Shown here one piece after another: positions 8,766-18,307 of a stretch of DNA of 64,000 nucleotides (positions are counted from its first letter, which is position 1; each line of letters begins with the position of its first letter). Where the stretch lies: contig CAJTYA010000007.1 of the NCBI GenBank assembly GCA_910583985.1, positions 1 through 64,000 on the forward strand. Direction: 5' to 3'. The translations under genes and the position numbers were made by a program. Origin of the DNA: an uncultured Alistipes sp. (lineage in GTDB: Bacteria > Bacteroidota > Bacteroidia > Bacteroidales > Rikenellaceae). The notes beneath the pieces were generated by a model. That model made no database searches, was not told where the DNA came from, and saw only the letters and a list, made by a program, of their open reading frames with translations.

Positions 8766-9836
8766 ATGGAAACGTGTAAATCGGCATATATCGCCATCGT
8801 GCTCGGAATCTGCCTGCTGTGGGCAGGGTGCAGCGACGCGAAGCAGGAGTGGGTCCCGGCGGAAGAACCGGTGACGGTGAAGCTTCGTATCGACGTGGCG
8901 CTGGCCGACATCGCGGAAACTGCGCCGCGCACGCGTGCCCCGGAAGATGCCGCAAACGCCGAGAAAGCCGACGGCCCCAACGAGAAGATGCAGACGTTGC
9001 GTCTCGTCGTGGTGCGTCCCGACGGCACGGTCGAAGCCAACGAGTTCATCGAGCTGGCCACGGCCGTCACGGAGCACGGGTACGACCCGATCGAGGTGGT
9101 CGGCAACGAGACCAAGCGGGTGTATCTTTTCGTCAACGAACGGGCGACCGTCCCGGAGGACGGCGGCGACCGCAGGCTGGTGACCGAGGAGCTCGACCGG
9201 ATCGCGGTGGGCCGACCTTTCCCCGAAAGCAGGCTCTACGGCGCGACGATCCAGCTCAACGGAGACGACCGGGAGCTCGCGGGCACGCCGCTGCCCATGA
9301 GCGACCGTCACACGGTGGAGGTGCCGGATCACGATCTGGCCGTGTCGCTTTTCGTGACGCGTGCCGCCGTCAAGTTTTCGTTCCTCCTCCGCAACGAAAC
9401 CGGCCGGACGCTTACGCTCGACAGGTTGACCATCGACAAAATGGCCCGCAAGGAATATTACCTGCCGAGGGTCACCCGTTACGGCGACAAGGACGAAATC
9501 CTCGACTACATCGTTCCCTCGGTCGAAAACAACGAATACTACACGTTCCGCAAGGAGTTGGCCCGTGCGCTCAAAAGCAAGGAAGAGGTCAAGCTGCCGG
9601 CGATCTACCTATTGGAAGGGAAATACCGGGATGCCGGCGACAGCCGCAACTACCGGATGTCCCTTTCGCTGAACGGGATGGTATTCGACCGGTATTTCGA
9701 CAACCTGTCGCAACTGCCGCGCAACACGCACGTGGTGGTGACGGTCAGAATCAAGGACACCGAGGTGATCTGGGAGGCGGACGTCGTGCCCTACGGCGAC
9801 AAAGCCCTCTTCCCGATTTTCGGACTGGACGGGTAA
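8766..9836 (+). CDS. fimbrillin-like lipoprotein, minor subunit
   Basis: A 356-residue lipoprotein with a lipobox (LLWAGCSD) and a first strand VKLRIDVALADIAE followed by APRTRAPED, an arginine-containing region like the processing segment of fimbrillins. The middle region has strands such as QTLRLVVVRPDGTVEANEF, and the end has THVVVTVRIKDTEVIWEADV. The overall plan suits a tip or accessory subunit of an Mfa-type fimbria, comparable in position to the minor tip proteins of P. gingivalis. I cannot name a precise family. It is 7 bp from the anchor gene and 12 bp from the next gene. Confidence 0.65.
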   Translation: METCKSAYIAIVLGICLLWAGCSDAKQEWVPAEEPVTVKLRIDVALADIAETAPRTRAPEDAANAEKADGPNEKMQTLRLVVVRPDGTVEANEFIELATAVTEHGYDPIEVVGNETKRVYLFVNERATVPEDGGDRRLVTEELDRIAVGRPFPESRLYGATIQLNGDDRELAGTPLPMSDRHTVEVPDHDLAVSLFVTRAAVKFSFLLRNETGRTLTLDRLTIDKMARKEYYLPRVTRYGDKDEILDYIVPSVENNEYYTFRKELARALKSKEEVKLPAIYLLEGKYRDAGDSRNYRMSLSLNGMVFDRYFDNLSQLPRNTHVVVTVRIKDTEVIWEADVVPYGDKALFPIFGLDG

Positions 9837-9848
9837 AAAAGAGAAACC

Positions 9849-12800
9849 ATGAAATGCAGGATGTTACATAAGTTTTTATACGGTCTGCTCGTCATGCTGG
9901 CGGTATCTTGCACCGACGAACTGGTCGACGGGTTCGACGGGCCGATGCCCGAAGGCGAAGCCGAGGTGACGTTCGACGCGGCATTCCATCCGCTGTCGGA
10001 CGCGACGATCGGCCGAACCCGCAGCCTCGGAGGCGATGCCATTAAAACCATCCGCAACATCTTCGTCGTGTGGTACGGCACGGACGGAGACGAGGACGGA
10101 CAGTACATAGGCAGCCGGTATTTCTCCGCCGACGCATTCACGACGCTGAAAAACGAGCCGCGTCCGGGAAGCACGACCGAAACCGAGACGCAGCACGCCG
10201 AATTTTCCTGCCCGATTCCTTACGGGAAGTACCGCATCTACGCCGTAGCCAATATGGGCGACCTCTCCTCCGACAGCCGTTACAAGGGACAGATCGACTC
10301 GGAAGAGACGTTCAAGGCCATATCGCTCGAATGGAAGCAGGACGACATCGCGAAGAACGACCAGATGTCGGGTCACTTCACGGCGACCGAAACGGCGGGT
10401 TACAAAAAAGGCGACGCTCCGACGATACAGATCGACCGCCCGAACATCAAGCTGCACGCATGGCTCCGTCGCGCGGCCTCCAAGGTCACGCTCGCGTTCG
10501 ATACCGAAAAACTCAAGGACAACGTCTTCATCTACATCAAATCGGTCCAGATCAAGAACGTTCCGAAGCATTGCACGCTCATCGACGACAACGACGAGAA
10601 GAAAATCTCCGCAGCGGAAGACGTGCACGCGGAAGGCGACACCATCCGTTACGGCAAGGGCGAGGATTACAAGCAGTGGCCGCGACTGACGCGAGGTAAC
10701 TCGCCGTTAGGGCCCGAACTGCACGCCAACGACGCTTCGTCGCTGTTTTTCTTCGAGAACATGCAGGGCACCGGCCAGAGCAAGAAACAGAGCTACGACG
10801 GCGTGACGATCGAACATCCCAACGGCAACACGCCCGGCGATCCGGGGTACCGGGACGGCAAGAACCAGGGTACCTACATCGAAGTGGAAGGGTACTACGT
10901 CTCCAACACGATGCCCAGCATCGGACACGGCAAGATCTTCTACCGCTTCATGCTCGGCATGGACGAGGACAAGGACTATAATGCGGAGCGCAACTACCAC
11001 TACAAGATCACGCTGATGTTCAACGGCGACGCCAACGACGTGGACTGGCACATCGATTACAGGGAAGAGCCGGGCATACACGTTCCGAACCCGTACTACA
11101 TCTCCTACCTGCACGACGAGGGCATGCACCTGCCGATCAGTATTTCCGGAGAACTCTCCGGCACGCTCAAAGCCGAAATCATCGAGAACAACTGGAAGCC
11201 CGACAATCCGGAGACCGGATTCGAATACTGGACGGGCGAGGTATACAACGACGGGCCGTGGCACGGATTCCTGTCGGTACGCAAAACCAACCACCTCATT
11301 ATCGGGAACGACGACAACGGAGCTCATTTGTATTCCGTTACCAGCGCGAACGCCGGCGACAGAGAACGGAAATACAACCAACGTTACTGGGACCACGAAA
11401 AATACACCACATGGGGGTTGCTCGCCGGGGAAGTCGTATCGCCGCGAGGCCGGCGCGAATACAACATCGCTCCGGCCGAATACCCGGACGCGACCGACGG
11501 CGGGTATACCGTCACGAAATCGGGCAACAAAACCATCTTCAGCATTCCGTTCTATACACGGGCGCTGCACTTGGTTCCGACGAGCGGTTTTACGGGCAAC
11601 AACCCATACTTCTCCTACATGCGCAAGGCGGTGGTGCGGCTGACGGCCACGATCAACGGCAAGGAAGAAACGGAAGACGTGACGATCTATCAGGTCCGAC
11701 GCATCATCAACCCCAAGGGCATCTACCGGTCGCACGACAACGCCAAGGCATTCAAAGTGGTCCTACTGCGCCGCGAAGGCGAATCGGCCTCGACGTTCTC
11801 GCCCTTCCCGTCGGAAGGACCGTGGAGCGCCGAGATCGAAGTGGGAAAGGAATGGGTGCTCCTCAACGGAGGAACCGATAAAATCTACGGCGATACGGGC
11901 GACGACATCGAATTCGAATTCGCCCCCAGCGGAACGATCGGAGAGGACGAAAGCCGGTTCGGCATCATCAAGGTCCTTTATCACGACACGGCGTGCGTTC
12001 ATAGGATCATCGTCCGCCAAGGGTATGCGCCGGCTCAGATCGTGTCCGGAGGAGTGAAATGGCACAGCTACAACCTCCGCTCCGACGGCATCGAAGCCGC
12101 CTCGCCCATCGAGGAGGGCTCGATGTTCCGCTACGGCAACATCGCCGACGCCATCGACGCCAGCAACAATACCCTCACGGACCTGTATCAAGATCACAAG
12201 GACACGCCTTTTACCCTCTCGCCCGTCGGAAACAAACAGCCGAAGCTATGGAAAGACATCGAATGGGAAAGCAATAAGAACGTCGGCTTCACGGACCATC
12301 CTCAGACCATCGACGGCAAGACGTGCCGCGTGGCTGAATACAAAGATTTCCAAGCGCTCAGAGACAACTGCGTGACGGCCTACGGAGTCGTCTACGACGA
12401 CAATTCCGACGGAGTGTCGACGGATGTGGGCGATGCGTTCTCCTACCGGTACGACAACGCGAGCAACTACAACAAGGGCATGCGCGGCTGCGTGGTTTTC
12501 AACCCGACGACCGGCGCCAACATCTTCCTGCCCATCGGAGCGGCCGGCAACGGACGCCGCAAGCACGGTTATAAAGAAGGGAGCAAACGGGCCGTATTGC
12601 GTTACGCCCACCGAAGCGAACCGTACACGAATCCGGACCCGATTTACTGTCCGCTGTTCTACACGATCTATCAACAGTTCGGAGCATTCTACTGGCTCAA
12701 CAAACTCTCCGACGGCAATACGGCATGGGACATCAACGTCTCTACCTACAACTTCAAAGGATTCACCAACGATGCGCTCGATCTGCCCACGACCGATCCT

Positions 12801-12860
12801 AATACGGACGGTAAGCAAAGCGACGCCGGCTTCATCCGCCTCGTCGAAGACAACGATTGA
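9849..12860 (+). CDS. DUF4906 domain fimbrial tip-type protein
   Basis: A 1003-residue lipoprotein (lipobox MLAVSC, Cys about residue 19) and the largest protein of the operon. The segment PNIKLHAWLRRAASKVTLAF near residue 205 and the following strands are typical of DUF4906 proteins, which are encoded at the ends of fimbrial operons and are thought to form tip adhesins. The last third (FWHSYNLRSDGIEAASP-like and RGCVVFNPTTGANIFLPIGA) resembles the fibrobacter-succinogenes-type or lectin-like heads seen on such proteins. The operon ends here with a terminator at 12904. The binding target cannot be read from sequence. Confidence 0.75.
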   Translation: MKCRMLHKFLYGLLVMLAVSCTDELVDGFDGPMPEGEAEVTFDAAFHPLSDATIGRTRSLGGDAIKTIRNIFVVWYGTDGDEDGQYIGSRYFSADAFTTLKNEPRPGSTTETETQHAEFSCPIPYGKYRIYAVANMGDLSSDSRYKGQIDSEETFKAISLEWKQDDIAKNDQMSGHFTATETAGYKKGDAPTIQIDRPNIKLHAWLRRAASKVTLAFDTEKLKDNVFIYIKSVQIKNVPKHCTLIDDNDEKKISAAEDVHAEGDTIRYGKGEDYKQWPRLTRGNSPLGPELHANDASSLFFFENMQGTGQSKKQSYDGVTIEHPNGNTPGDPGYRDGKNQGTYIEVEGYYVSNTMPSIGHGKIFYRFMLGMDEDKDYNAERNYHYKITLMFNGDANDVDWHIDYREEPGIHVPNPYYISYLHDEGMHLPISISGELSGTLKAEIIENNWKPDNPETGFEYWTGEVYNDGPWHGFLSVRKTNHLIIGNDDNGAHLYSVTSANAGDRERKYNQRYWDHEKYTTWGLLAGEVVSPRGRREYNIAPAEYPDATDGGYTVTKSGNKTIFSIPFYTRALHLVPTSGFTGNNPYFSYMRKAVVRLTATINGKEETEDVTIYQVRRIINPKGIYRSHDNAKAFKVVLLRREGESASTFSPFPSEGPWSAEIEVGKEWVLLNGGTDKIYGDTGDDIEFEFAPSGTIGEDESRFGIIKVLYHDTACVHRIIVRQGYAPAQIVSGGVKWHSYNLRSDGIEAASPIEEGSMFRYGNIADAIDASNNTLTDLYQDHKDTPFTLSPVGNKQPKLWKDIEWESNKNVGFTDHPQTIDGKTCRVAEYKDFQALRDNCVTAYGVVYDDNSDGVSTDVGDAFSYRYDNASNYNKGMRGCVVFNPTTGANIFLPIGAAGNGRRKHGYKEGSKRAVLRYAHRSEPYTNPDPIYCPLFYTIYQQFGAFYWLNKLSDGNTAWDINVSTYNFKGFTNDALDLPTTDPNTDGKQSDAGFIRLVEDND

Positions 12861-12903
12861 TCGGGCCCCGGACAAAGCCAAAGCCTTCGAAATCCTCTAT
12901 GCG

Positions 12904-12942
12904 GCGCAGTCTTCTGCTCTCCAGAAGGCTGCGCTGCTTTTT
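12904..12942 (+). terminator. terminator of the fimbrial operon
   Basis: GCGCAGTCTTCTG pairs with CAGAAGGCTGCGC (one T-G pair, loop CTCTC), followed by TGCTTTTT. It lies 44 bp after the last fimbrial stop codon. Confidence 0.75.
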
Positions 12943-14018
12943 CGAAGCCGATTCCCGGACTCCATTCCGCCACTCGCCTCTCCGGGAAGAAACCGCCTTC
13001 CGGGAAAAATCGCATTTCCCTGCAAGGGAAGCTCTCCTCCCCTGTTTCTTCTGCCATCCCGCCGGAATTCCTCGCCTGCGGTTCGGCCGCCTCCTTTGTC
13101 TGCGGCCTATCGCCGCTCCGCCTCAACGCAACCCGCTACACACCGAAAGCCATGCTTCCGACACGATGTTTTCGCAAGCCGACCGTTTTTCGAGCCGGGA
13201 CACCGCAGCATCCGGCTCGAAAAACCGTGCATCGAAACCGTGCAGGAGAAAACCCGTAAGAGAAAACCTGCAAGAGAGGAGTGTCCCCTACCCCTCTCTT
13301 CCTTGCTCCTCTCCGTTCTCCGCCATGCCCCATGGATTCCGACCGACGTCGTCCGGGACCGGGACAAAAGAGAAGCCTCGCGAAATACCGAAAAGCCCGA
13401 TTCCCCGGCTTCCCGACGAATCGTCTTCGGCCTCAGCCGCTCCAAAGCCGAGCCCTCCCCGCCGGAGCATCCGACGAGCACCGGAAAGGAAACGGCAGAA
13501 AAGAATCCAAAGAGGGATTTCCCTGCGAAAAAATCGGGAAACCGACCGATCATCCATCCCCCAACCTCCCGACGAATGTCTGCGATTTCGAACTGCCGCA
13601 AAGCCGAATCCTCCGACTGCCGGAGTTCCGATGCGTACCGAACAGGAAACCATCGGGCAAGGCCCCCCCTATGAGATACCGTTAAGCCGCTCCGATCCCC
13701 CGGCCGCAAGACAAACCGTTTCCGGCTTCGGTTTACGCAAACCGAGTCTTTCCCTTGCCCGGACCGGCCGATCGAGCTCCGAACCGAAGCCGCAGGAAAG
13801 GCCCTGCGAAACACCGAAAGCCGACCCGACTCCCCGGCCGCACGACGAAACGTTTCCGGCTCCGGGTTGCGCAAACAGAGTCTTTCCCTTGAAGGAACAT
13901 TTCCCGATGAAATTCGAACCGGAAGCCGCCGGAGAGTTCCCCGACAAGACGGGAAACGGTTGGCATCGCCCGATCGGCAGCAACCGTCTCCCTCCAAACA
14001 CGCCTCTCCTATCCGAAA
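12943..14018. other. 1.1-kb non-coding GC-rich spacer
   Basis: Several long open frames run through here on both strands, but they are proline-, arginine- and serine-rich on one strand and lack any family motif. I read them as by-products of repetitive GC-rich DNA. Degenerate repeats occupy roughly 13395-13900. Confidence 0.6.
13395..13900. repeat. four degenerate repeats, period about 135-155 bp
   Basis: Related segments start near 13396, 13553, 13691 and 13826. Each has the core C-GA-TCCCCCGGCC-C-GACGAA, then CGTTTCCGGCTTCGG and CAAAGCCGAGTCTTTCC in varying states of decay. The third and fourth copies are most alike. In the third copy CGGTTTACGCAAACCG forms a perfect small hairpin. Spacing shrinks from about 155 to 135 bp. 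No coding function is seen. Confidence 0.5.
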
Positions 14019-14064
14019 AACGTGTGCGCCGCAAGAGCACAACGGCTCTCGCGGCGCACGCGTT
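14019..14064. terminator. two-part hairpin between convergent genes
   Basis: An outer stem AACGTGTGCGCCGC pairs with GCGGCGCACGCGTT (one T-G), and an inner stem AGAGC/GCTCT sits in its loop. It lies between the fimbrial operon and the convergent exonuclease gene. A-rich on the left flank, it could terminate the minus-strand transcript. Confidence 0.6.
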
Positions 14065-14237
14065 ATCCGTCGAACGGCCCGCGACCGCTCCCGGCATCGG
14101 CCCGTCGCTCTCCGAATCGGGTCCGTTCGTTCCTGAGCTCGGAACAAGGCACGGACAAAGATTCATCGCTCTCGGCCGACCGTCCTTGCCCCGCCCCGCG
14201 GGCCGTACTCACGGCGCGGGCCGAAAGGGGGGGCGCA

Positions 14238-15008
14238 TCATTTGTTCCCGAACTCCCGGAGTCGGATGGCGGTGATGACTTTTTTGGTGTACAGCGGGAA
14301 ATCGCCGTTCATCATCCACGAGTAATAACTCGGCTCGGTGCGGAACACCTCGGCGACGGAGCGCCCCCGGTGTTTGCCGAAACCGAAGACTTCGACGCCC
14401 TTCTCGTCATAGACGATGCGGCCCGCATAATCGACACTCCGGCCCCGTGCGGAAAATTCAGCCAGAAAATCGACGTCGTTCTTCAACTCCGGATAACGGT
14501 CCAACTGCGCCAGCAGCACCTCGTAGGTGGCCAGCGTGTCGGCTTCGGCCGAGTGCGCCTCGGTGAGGTCCTTGTCGCAGTAAAATTTGTAGGCGGCCAC
14601 CAGCGTCCGCTGCTCCATCTTGTGGAAGATGTTCTGCACGTCGATGAAACGGCTTTTGCGCAGATCGACGTCCAGTCCGGCCCGCAGAAATTCCTCGACC
14701 AGCACCGGGATGTCGAACTTGTTGGAATTGTAGCCGCCGAAATCGCACCCCTCGATATAGGCCCACAGCGACTTGGCCACCGCACGGAACGGCGGGCAGT
14801 CGGCCACGTCCTCGTCGTAGATATGATGGATGGCCGAAGCCTCTTCGGGGATGTGCATTTCGGGATTGAGCCGGCGCGTCTTGACCTCCCGGCTGCCGTC
14901 GGGCATCACCTTGACGAGCGAAATTTCGACGATCCGGTCCTTGGACGGATCGACCCCGGTCGTTTCGAGGTCCAGAAACACGATGGGATTTTTCAGATTC
15001 AGGTTCAT
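14238..15008 (-). CDS. DNA polymerase III epsilon-like 3'-5' exonuclease
   Basis: A 256-residue DEDDh-type exonuclease. Exo I is FLDLETTG with Asp13 and Glu15, Exo II is the NSNKFDIPVL region, and Exo III is EAHSAEADT with the catalytic His and Asp. The last 90 residues contain GKHRGRSVAEVF and YYSWMMNGDFP, a small C-terminal module often found behind such exonuclease domains in Bacteroidetes. The protein probably proofreads or trims DNA ends; whether it is the replicative epsilon subunit or a stand-alone nuclease cannot be decided. It is transcribed towards the fimbrial operon. dnaN lies 557 bp upstream in the same direction, but the gap makes an operon uncertain. Confidence 0.85.
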   Translation of the reverse strand: MNLNLKNPIVFLDLETTGVDPSKDRIVEISLVKVMPDGSREVKTRRLNPEMHIPEEASAIHHIYDEDVADCPPFRAVAKSLWAYIEGCDFGGYNSNKFDIPVLVEEFLRAGLDVDLRKSRFIDVQNIFHKMEQRTLVAAYKFYCDKDLTEAHSAEADTLATYEVLLAQLDRYPELKNDVDFLAEFSARGRSVDYAGRIVYDEKGVEVFGFGKHRGRSVAEVFRTEPSYYSWMMNGDFPLYTKKVITAIRLREFGNK

Positions 15009-15565
15009 TGAGAGTCCCGATTATAAACGATTACTATACAAAACGATCAAAAAGACTGCTCGGACGGCCGACAGGCCGCACGCGCCCTTCCCGCATCGGT
15101 CCGGCTTCACGGAAAACCTCCGACACCCGCCGGGCATCCTTGAGGATTTCGTCCGGAAAAAGGAACGACCGGCTGCGGAGTCTCCTTACGCCGCTCTCCC
15201 GGAAGACAAGGAGCGGACTCACGTTCGGTCGGATGCCGCCGCATAAAGAACATTTCCGAACGCACGCTGGGAACGTTTTACCTCCGGGAACTCCGAACAG
15301 TCGTTCTCCCGACGACGCCCGCGGAACACGCGGAACGAACCGCGCACGACCGGCCCGACCACCCCGCACCGTCTGAAAACGGCTTTCCCGCCCACGGCGC
15401 ATCGTCCTGCGGAAAGGCTCCGATCCGTCGCCTCCCATCCCTTTCGGGAAAGGGAGAACCGGAAAAACGATCCGAAGCCAACCCGGCGACCCCGCCCCTC
15501 CGGCGGACAGCCCTTTCGGAACGGGGAGCGACCTGCACGCGGCGGGCGCCCTCGCAGCGAAGGCC
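15009..15565. other. 557-bp spacer, nothing recognised
   Basis: GC-rich sequence with overlapping chance frames on both strands. I see no promoter consensus upstream of the exonuclease gene and no convincing terminator for dnaN. Confidence 0.5.
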
Positions 15566-16693
15566 TTATGCGTTGATCATCATCGGCATGAGCAGCATCA
15601 GCGTGTCGGCGCCGGGAGTCTCGTCGTAGACGGGCTTGAACACGCCCGCGCGGGTCGAGTCGGCCAGTTCGAGCGACACGTTCTGCGTCTCGATGTTGGA
15701 CAGGATTTCGATCAGGAAGGTCGATTTGAAACCGATGGCGATGGCTTCGCCCTCGTAATCGCAGGTGAGCGACTCCTGAGCCGACACCGAGAAATCGAGG
15801 TCCTGTGCCGTCAGGTTGATGACACCCGGTTCGATTTCGAGCTTGATGAGGTTCGTGGACTGGTTCGAGCAGACCGCCACGCGGCGGATGCCGTTGAGCA
15901 ACTCGACCCGGTCGACCAGCACCTTGTTGGGGTTGTTGGACGGGATGACGGCGTTGTAATTGGGGTAATTGCCCTCGATGAGCCGGCAGATGAGCGTATG
16001 GTTCTTGAGGTAGAACACGACGTTCTTGTCGTCGAATTCCATCCGGATGTCCTCCTCTTCCTTGCCCAGCATGCCGCGCAGCAGGTTGGCCGGCTTCTTG
16101 GGCAGGATGAACGACGCGGCGGTCCCGGTTTCGGCGGCGGCCGCATATTTGACGAGCTTGTGGGCGTCGGTCGCCACGAAAGTGACCGTTTCGGGCTCGA
16201 TGTTGACATAGACGCCGTTCATCACCGGACGCAGTTCATCGTCGGCCGTCGCGAAAATCGTCTTGTTGATCCCCGCCAGCAGCATGTCCGCACCGGAGAG
16301 GATCTCCTGCTTGGCATCGGCGGCGATTTCGGGCGAAGTGGGATAGCTCAGTCCCGACGTGCCGGGAATGGTGAGTTGGCCCGTTTTCCAACTGATGCGG
16401 ATTTCCCACGTCGATTCGTTGGCCTCGATGGTGAGCGGCTGTTCGGAAAATTCCTTCAGCGAATCGAGCATCAGCTTGACCGGAGCCGCGATGACGCCCT
16501 CCTGCTCGGTGCTTTCGACCGGAAGCGAGCCGACCAACGTCGTTTCGAGGTCGGAGGCCGTGACTTTCAGCACGCCGTCGTGCAGGTCGAACAGGAAGTT
16601 ATCGAGGATGGGCAGCGTGTTCTTATTGCTCACGACTTTGCTCGAAGTCTGGAGTACGTTCAGCAACGCGGTTGAAGATACGACGAATTTCAT
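15566..16693 (-). CDS. dnaN: DNA polymerase III subunit beta (sliding clamp)
   Basis: A 375-residue sliding clamp, the usual length. It starts MKFVVSSTALLNVLQTSSKV and holds the domain-1 signature NTLPILDNFLFDL, GVLKVTASDLETTLV, then EGNYPNYNAVIP in domain 2 and the C-terminal PVYDETPGADTLMLLMPM, part of the protein-binding cleft. The clamp encircles DNA and tethers the replicative polymerase. Here it is not beside dnaA or recF within view. A -7 element at 16821-16828 gives a leader of about 120 nt. Confidence 0.97.
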   Translation of the reverse strand: MKFVVSSTALLNVLQTSSKVVSNKNTLPILDNFLFDLHDGVLKVTASDLETTLVGSLPVESTEQEGVIAAPVKLMLDSLKEFSEQPLTIEANESTWEIRISWKTGQLTIPGTSGLSYPTSPEIAADAKQEILSGADMLLAGINKTIFATADDELRPVMNGVYVNIEPETVTFVATDAHKLVKYAAAAETGTAASFILPKKPANLLRGMLGKEEEDIRMEFDDKNVVFYLKNHTLICRLIEGNYPNYNAVIPSNNPNKVLVDRVELLNGIRRVAVCSNQSTNLIKLEIEPGVINLTAQDLDFSVSAQESLTCDYEGEAIAIGFKSTFLIEILSNIETQNVSLELADSTRAGVFKPVYDETPGADTLMLLMPMMINA

Positions 16694-16820
16694 ACGTTTT
16701 CTATTCTTTAGAGTTTTGTTTTCCGAGCCTCCCGCGGCACTTCCCTTACGGAAAATTCCCGCTCCGGCGGCGCTTCCCGAAGGCGGAACGACACGTCCCG
16801 CCCGGTCAGAAAGCGCACCT

Positions 16821-16828
16821 CAAAGATA
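16821..16828 (-). promoter_or_regulatory. -7 element upstream of dnaN
   Basis: TATCTTTG on the minus strand, 128 bp before the dnaN start. The -33 half is not well matched. Confidence 0.45.
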
Positions 16829-16838
16829 ATCCAAATTT

Positions 16839-17714
16839 TTACAATCCGGCGAGCTTTTCCAAAGACATTGCGATCATCTTATCAACAAAGGGGCGGTAGT
16901 CGGTCTCCATGTCCAGCGCGACGCGTTGGGCGATCACCGTACAGATCGTCACGGCCTCGTGCCCCATAAGCCGCGCAAGCCCGGCCAGCGCGGAACCCTC
17001 CATTTCGAAATTGGTGAACCGGAAGCGTCCGTGGCGGAACGTCTCGATCTTGGCGTTGAGCTCCCCGTCGGCGGGGTCGAGCCGCAGCCGGCGGCCCTGC
17101 GGAGCGTAGAATCCGGGGGCGGAAGCCGTCATGCCCTCGACCGTCGCATCGGCAAACAGCCCGGCCAGCGCGTCGGAACAACGGACGAAATACGGCGCCG
17201 CGAGGGCGGGGCTCCAGCCCGTATGCTCGACGAACGCCCGCTCCATCTCCCGGTCGCAGACCGCATCGCGGCCCGCATAGAAATTCAGCAGGCCGTCGAA
17301 CCCGACCGAAATGCGCGACAGGATGCGGTCGCCGATTCGCAGATCGGGCTGTATCGCGCCGCAGGTACCGAGCCGCACGAGCCGCAGAGCGGTTTTCCCG
17401 GCTTTTTCGGTCCGCGAGGCGAAGTCGATGTTGGCCAGAGCGTCCAGCTCGTTGACGACGATGTCGATGTTGTCGGTCCCGATGCCGGTCGAGAGCACCG
17501 TCATGCGCTCGCCCCGGTACGAGCCCGTCACGCTGACGAACTCGCGGTTGCGGGCCTCGCACTCCCGCCGGTCGAAATACGAGGCCACGCGCTCGACCCG
17601 GCCGGGGTCGCCGACCAGAATCACGGTCCGGGCCAGTTGTTCGGGACGCAGATGCAGATGGAACACCGATCCGTCGGCATTGACAATCAGTTCGGAGGGA
17701 GGTATGACTCGCAT
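16839..17714 (-). CDS. nucleoside phosphorylase (uridine phosphorylase type)
   Basis: A 291-residue member of the PNP/UDP phosphorylase family (PF01048). Visible signatures are VILVGDPGRVERV near the start, the phosphate-binding MTVLSTGIGTDNIDIVVNEL, LVRLGTCGAIQ, and the ribose-binding FTNFEMEGSALAGLA. The enzyme would split nucleosides with phosphate in salvage; EMEGS and the length resemble Bacteroides uridine phosphorylases, but purine specificity is not excluded. The start was taken at the ATG MRVIPPSELI because the promoter at 17744-17775 lies immediately upstream and a longer frame would run through it. Confidence 0.85.
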   Translation of the reverse strand: MRVIPPSELIVNADGSVFHLHLRPEQLARTVILVGDPGRVERVASYFDRRECEARNREFVSVTGSYRGERMTVLSTGIGTDNIDIVVNELDALANIDFASRTEKAGKTALRLVRLGTCGAIQPDLRIGDRILSRISVGFDGLLNFYAGRDAVCDREMERAFVEHTGWSPALAAPYFVRCSDALAGLFADATVEGMTASAPGFYAPQGRRLRLDPADGELNAKIETFRHGRFRFTNFEMEGSALAGLARLMGHEAVTICTVIAQRVALDMETDYRPFVDKMIAMSLEKLAGL

Positions 17715-17743
17715 AGGATCGTCTTTTTTGGGGTTGATGCGTT

Positions 17744-17775
17744 CAAAAATACGGCAAGGAGCCGAAAAAAACAAG
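17744..17775 (-). promoter_or_regulatory. promoter of the nucleoside phosphorylase gene
   Basis: CTTG (17772-17775) and TATTTTTG (17744-17751) with exactly 20 bp between, 30 bp before the ATG at 17714. Confidence 0.75.
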
Positions 17776-18171
17776 GAGCGGGACTTACCTCGTCCCAATG
17801 TCCCGCAGGCATTCCGCCACGGCCCTCCCGGACGGACTTTTAGCAGGAGACACCTCCCAAAAAGCACATGAAACCATGTACCGATATATTCCGTCGAATG
17901 TTTTCGACGGAACACGGCGAGCCGACCGCCTGCGGTCGCAGAGAGGCCCGACACCGCATCCGTCCCATCCCGGTGCAGAAAGACGGTCCATGCGAAGGTT
18001 TTTCTTTCGTAATTATCGAACAAGGACCGGCTGCATCGACGCGATCCCGGCTTGCGTCCGACATTCGCTGTTTTTTTCGACGAATATATTGCCTATATTT
18101 GTTTTCGGATAACCGACTAAAAGACATGCCTATGACGTAAACGGATACAGAACCCGACATACATAAAAAGC
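17776..18171. other. spacer before the hairpin element
   Basis: No gene recognised. It becomes AT-rich after about 18060 and contains a plus-strand -7 element (18094-18101). Confidence 0.5.
18094..18101 (+). promoter_or_regulatory. -7 element upstream of the long hairpin
   Basis: TATATTTG on the plus strand. A T-tract occupies the -33 position, without a clear TTTG. A transcript from about 18108 would include the hairpin element and could continue into the membrane-protein gene at 18393. Confidence 0.5.
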
Positions 18172-18307
18172 GTTAGCTTTTATTCTTGCTACTGAAACTA
18201 CCACTTTTAGCATGCCCAAGAGTAAAGTTGATGCTCACGTTTAACGACGTGGGCTTTACTCGTTTATTTGGGCATAAGGTTGTGGTAGACCTCAGTAGCA
18301 AATAAAA
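18172..18307. ncRNA. long imperfect hairpin, candidate structured RNA
   Basis: Six stems nest from outside to inside: TTTTAT/ATAAAA (18078 series: 18178-18183 with 18302-18307), TTGCTACTGA/TCAGTAGCAA (18186-18195 with 18292-18301), CTACCAC/GTGGTAG (18198-18204 with 18282-18288), TGCCCAA/TTGGGCA (18213-18219 with 18268-18274), GAGTAAAG/CTTTACTC (18220-18227 with 18254-18261) and CACGT/ACGTG (18236-18240 with 18247-18251). That is 43 base pairs with asymmetric internal loops. AAAAGCGTTAGCTTTT just to the left (18166-18182) would act as a weak terminator for a minus-strand RNA. On the plus side CCCACG and seven Ts follow (18316-18328). The shape recalls 6S RNA (in this order, the Bacteroidales-1 type), but a MITE is also possible. 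The strand is undecided. Confidence 0.5.

Noticed and set aside
12857..14275. 472-codon plus-strand frame and 346-codon minus-strand frame in the spacer after the fimbrial operon
   Set aside because: Both lie in the same GC-rich repeat region, are rich in Pro/Arg/Ser or Arg/Gly, lack motifs, and overlap the real exonuclease gene.
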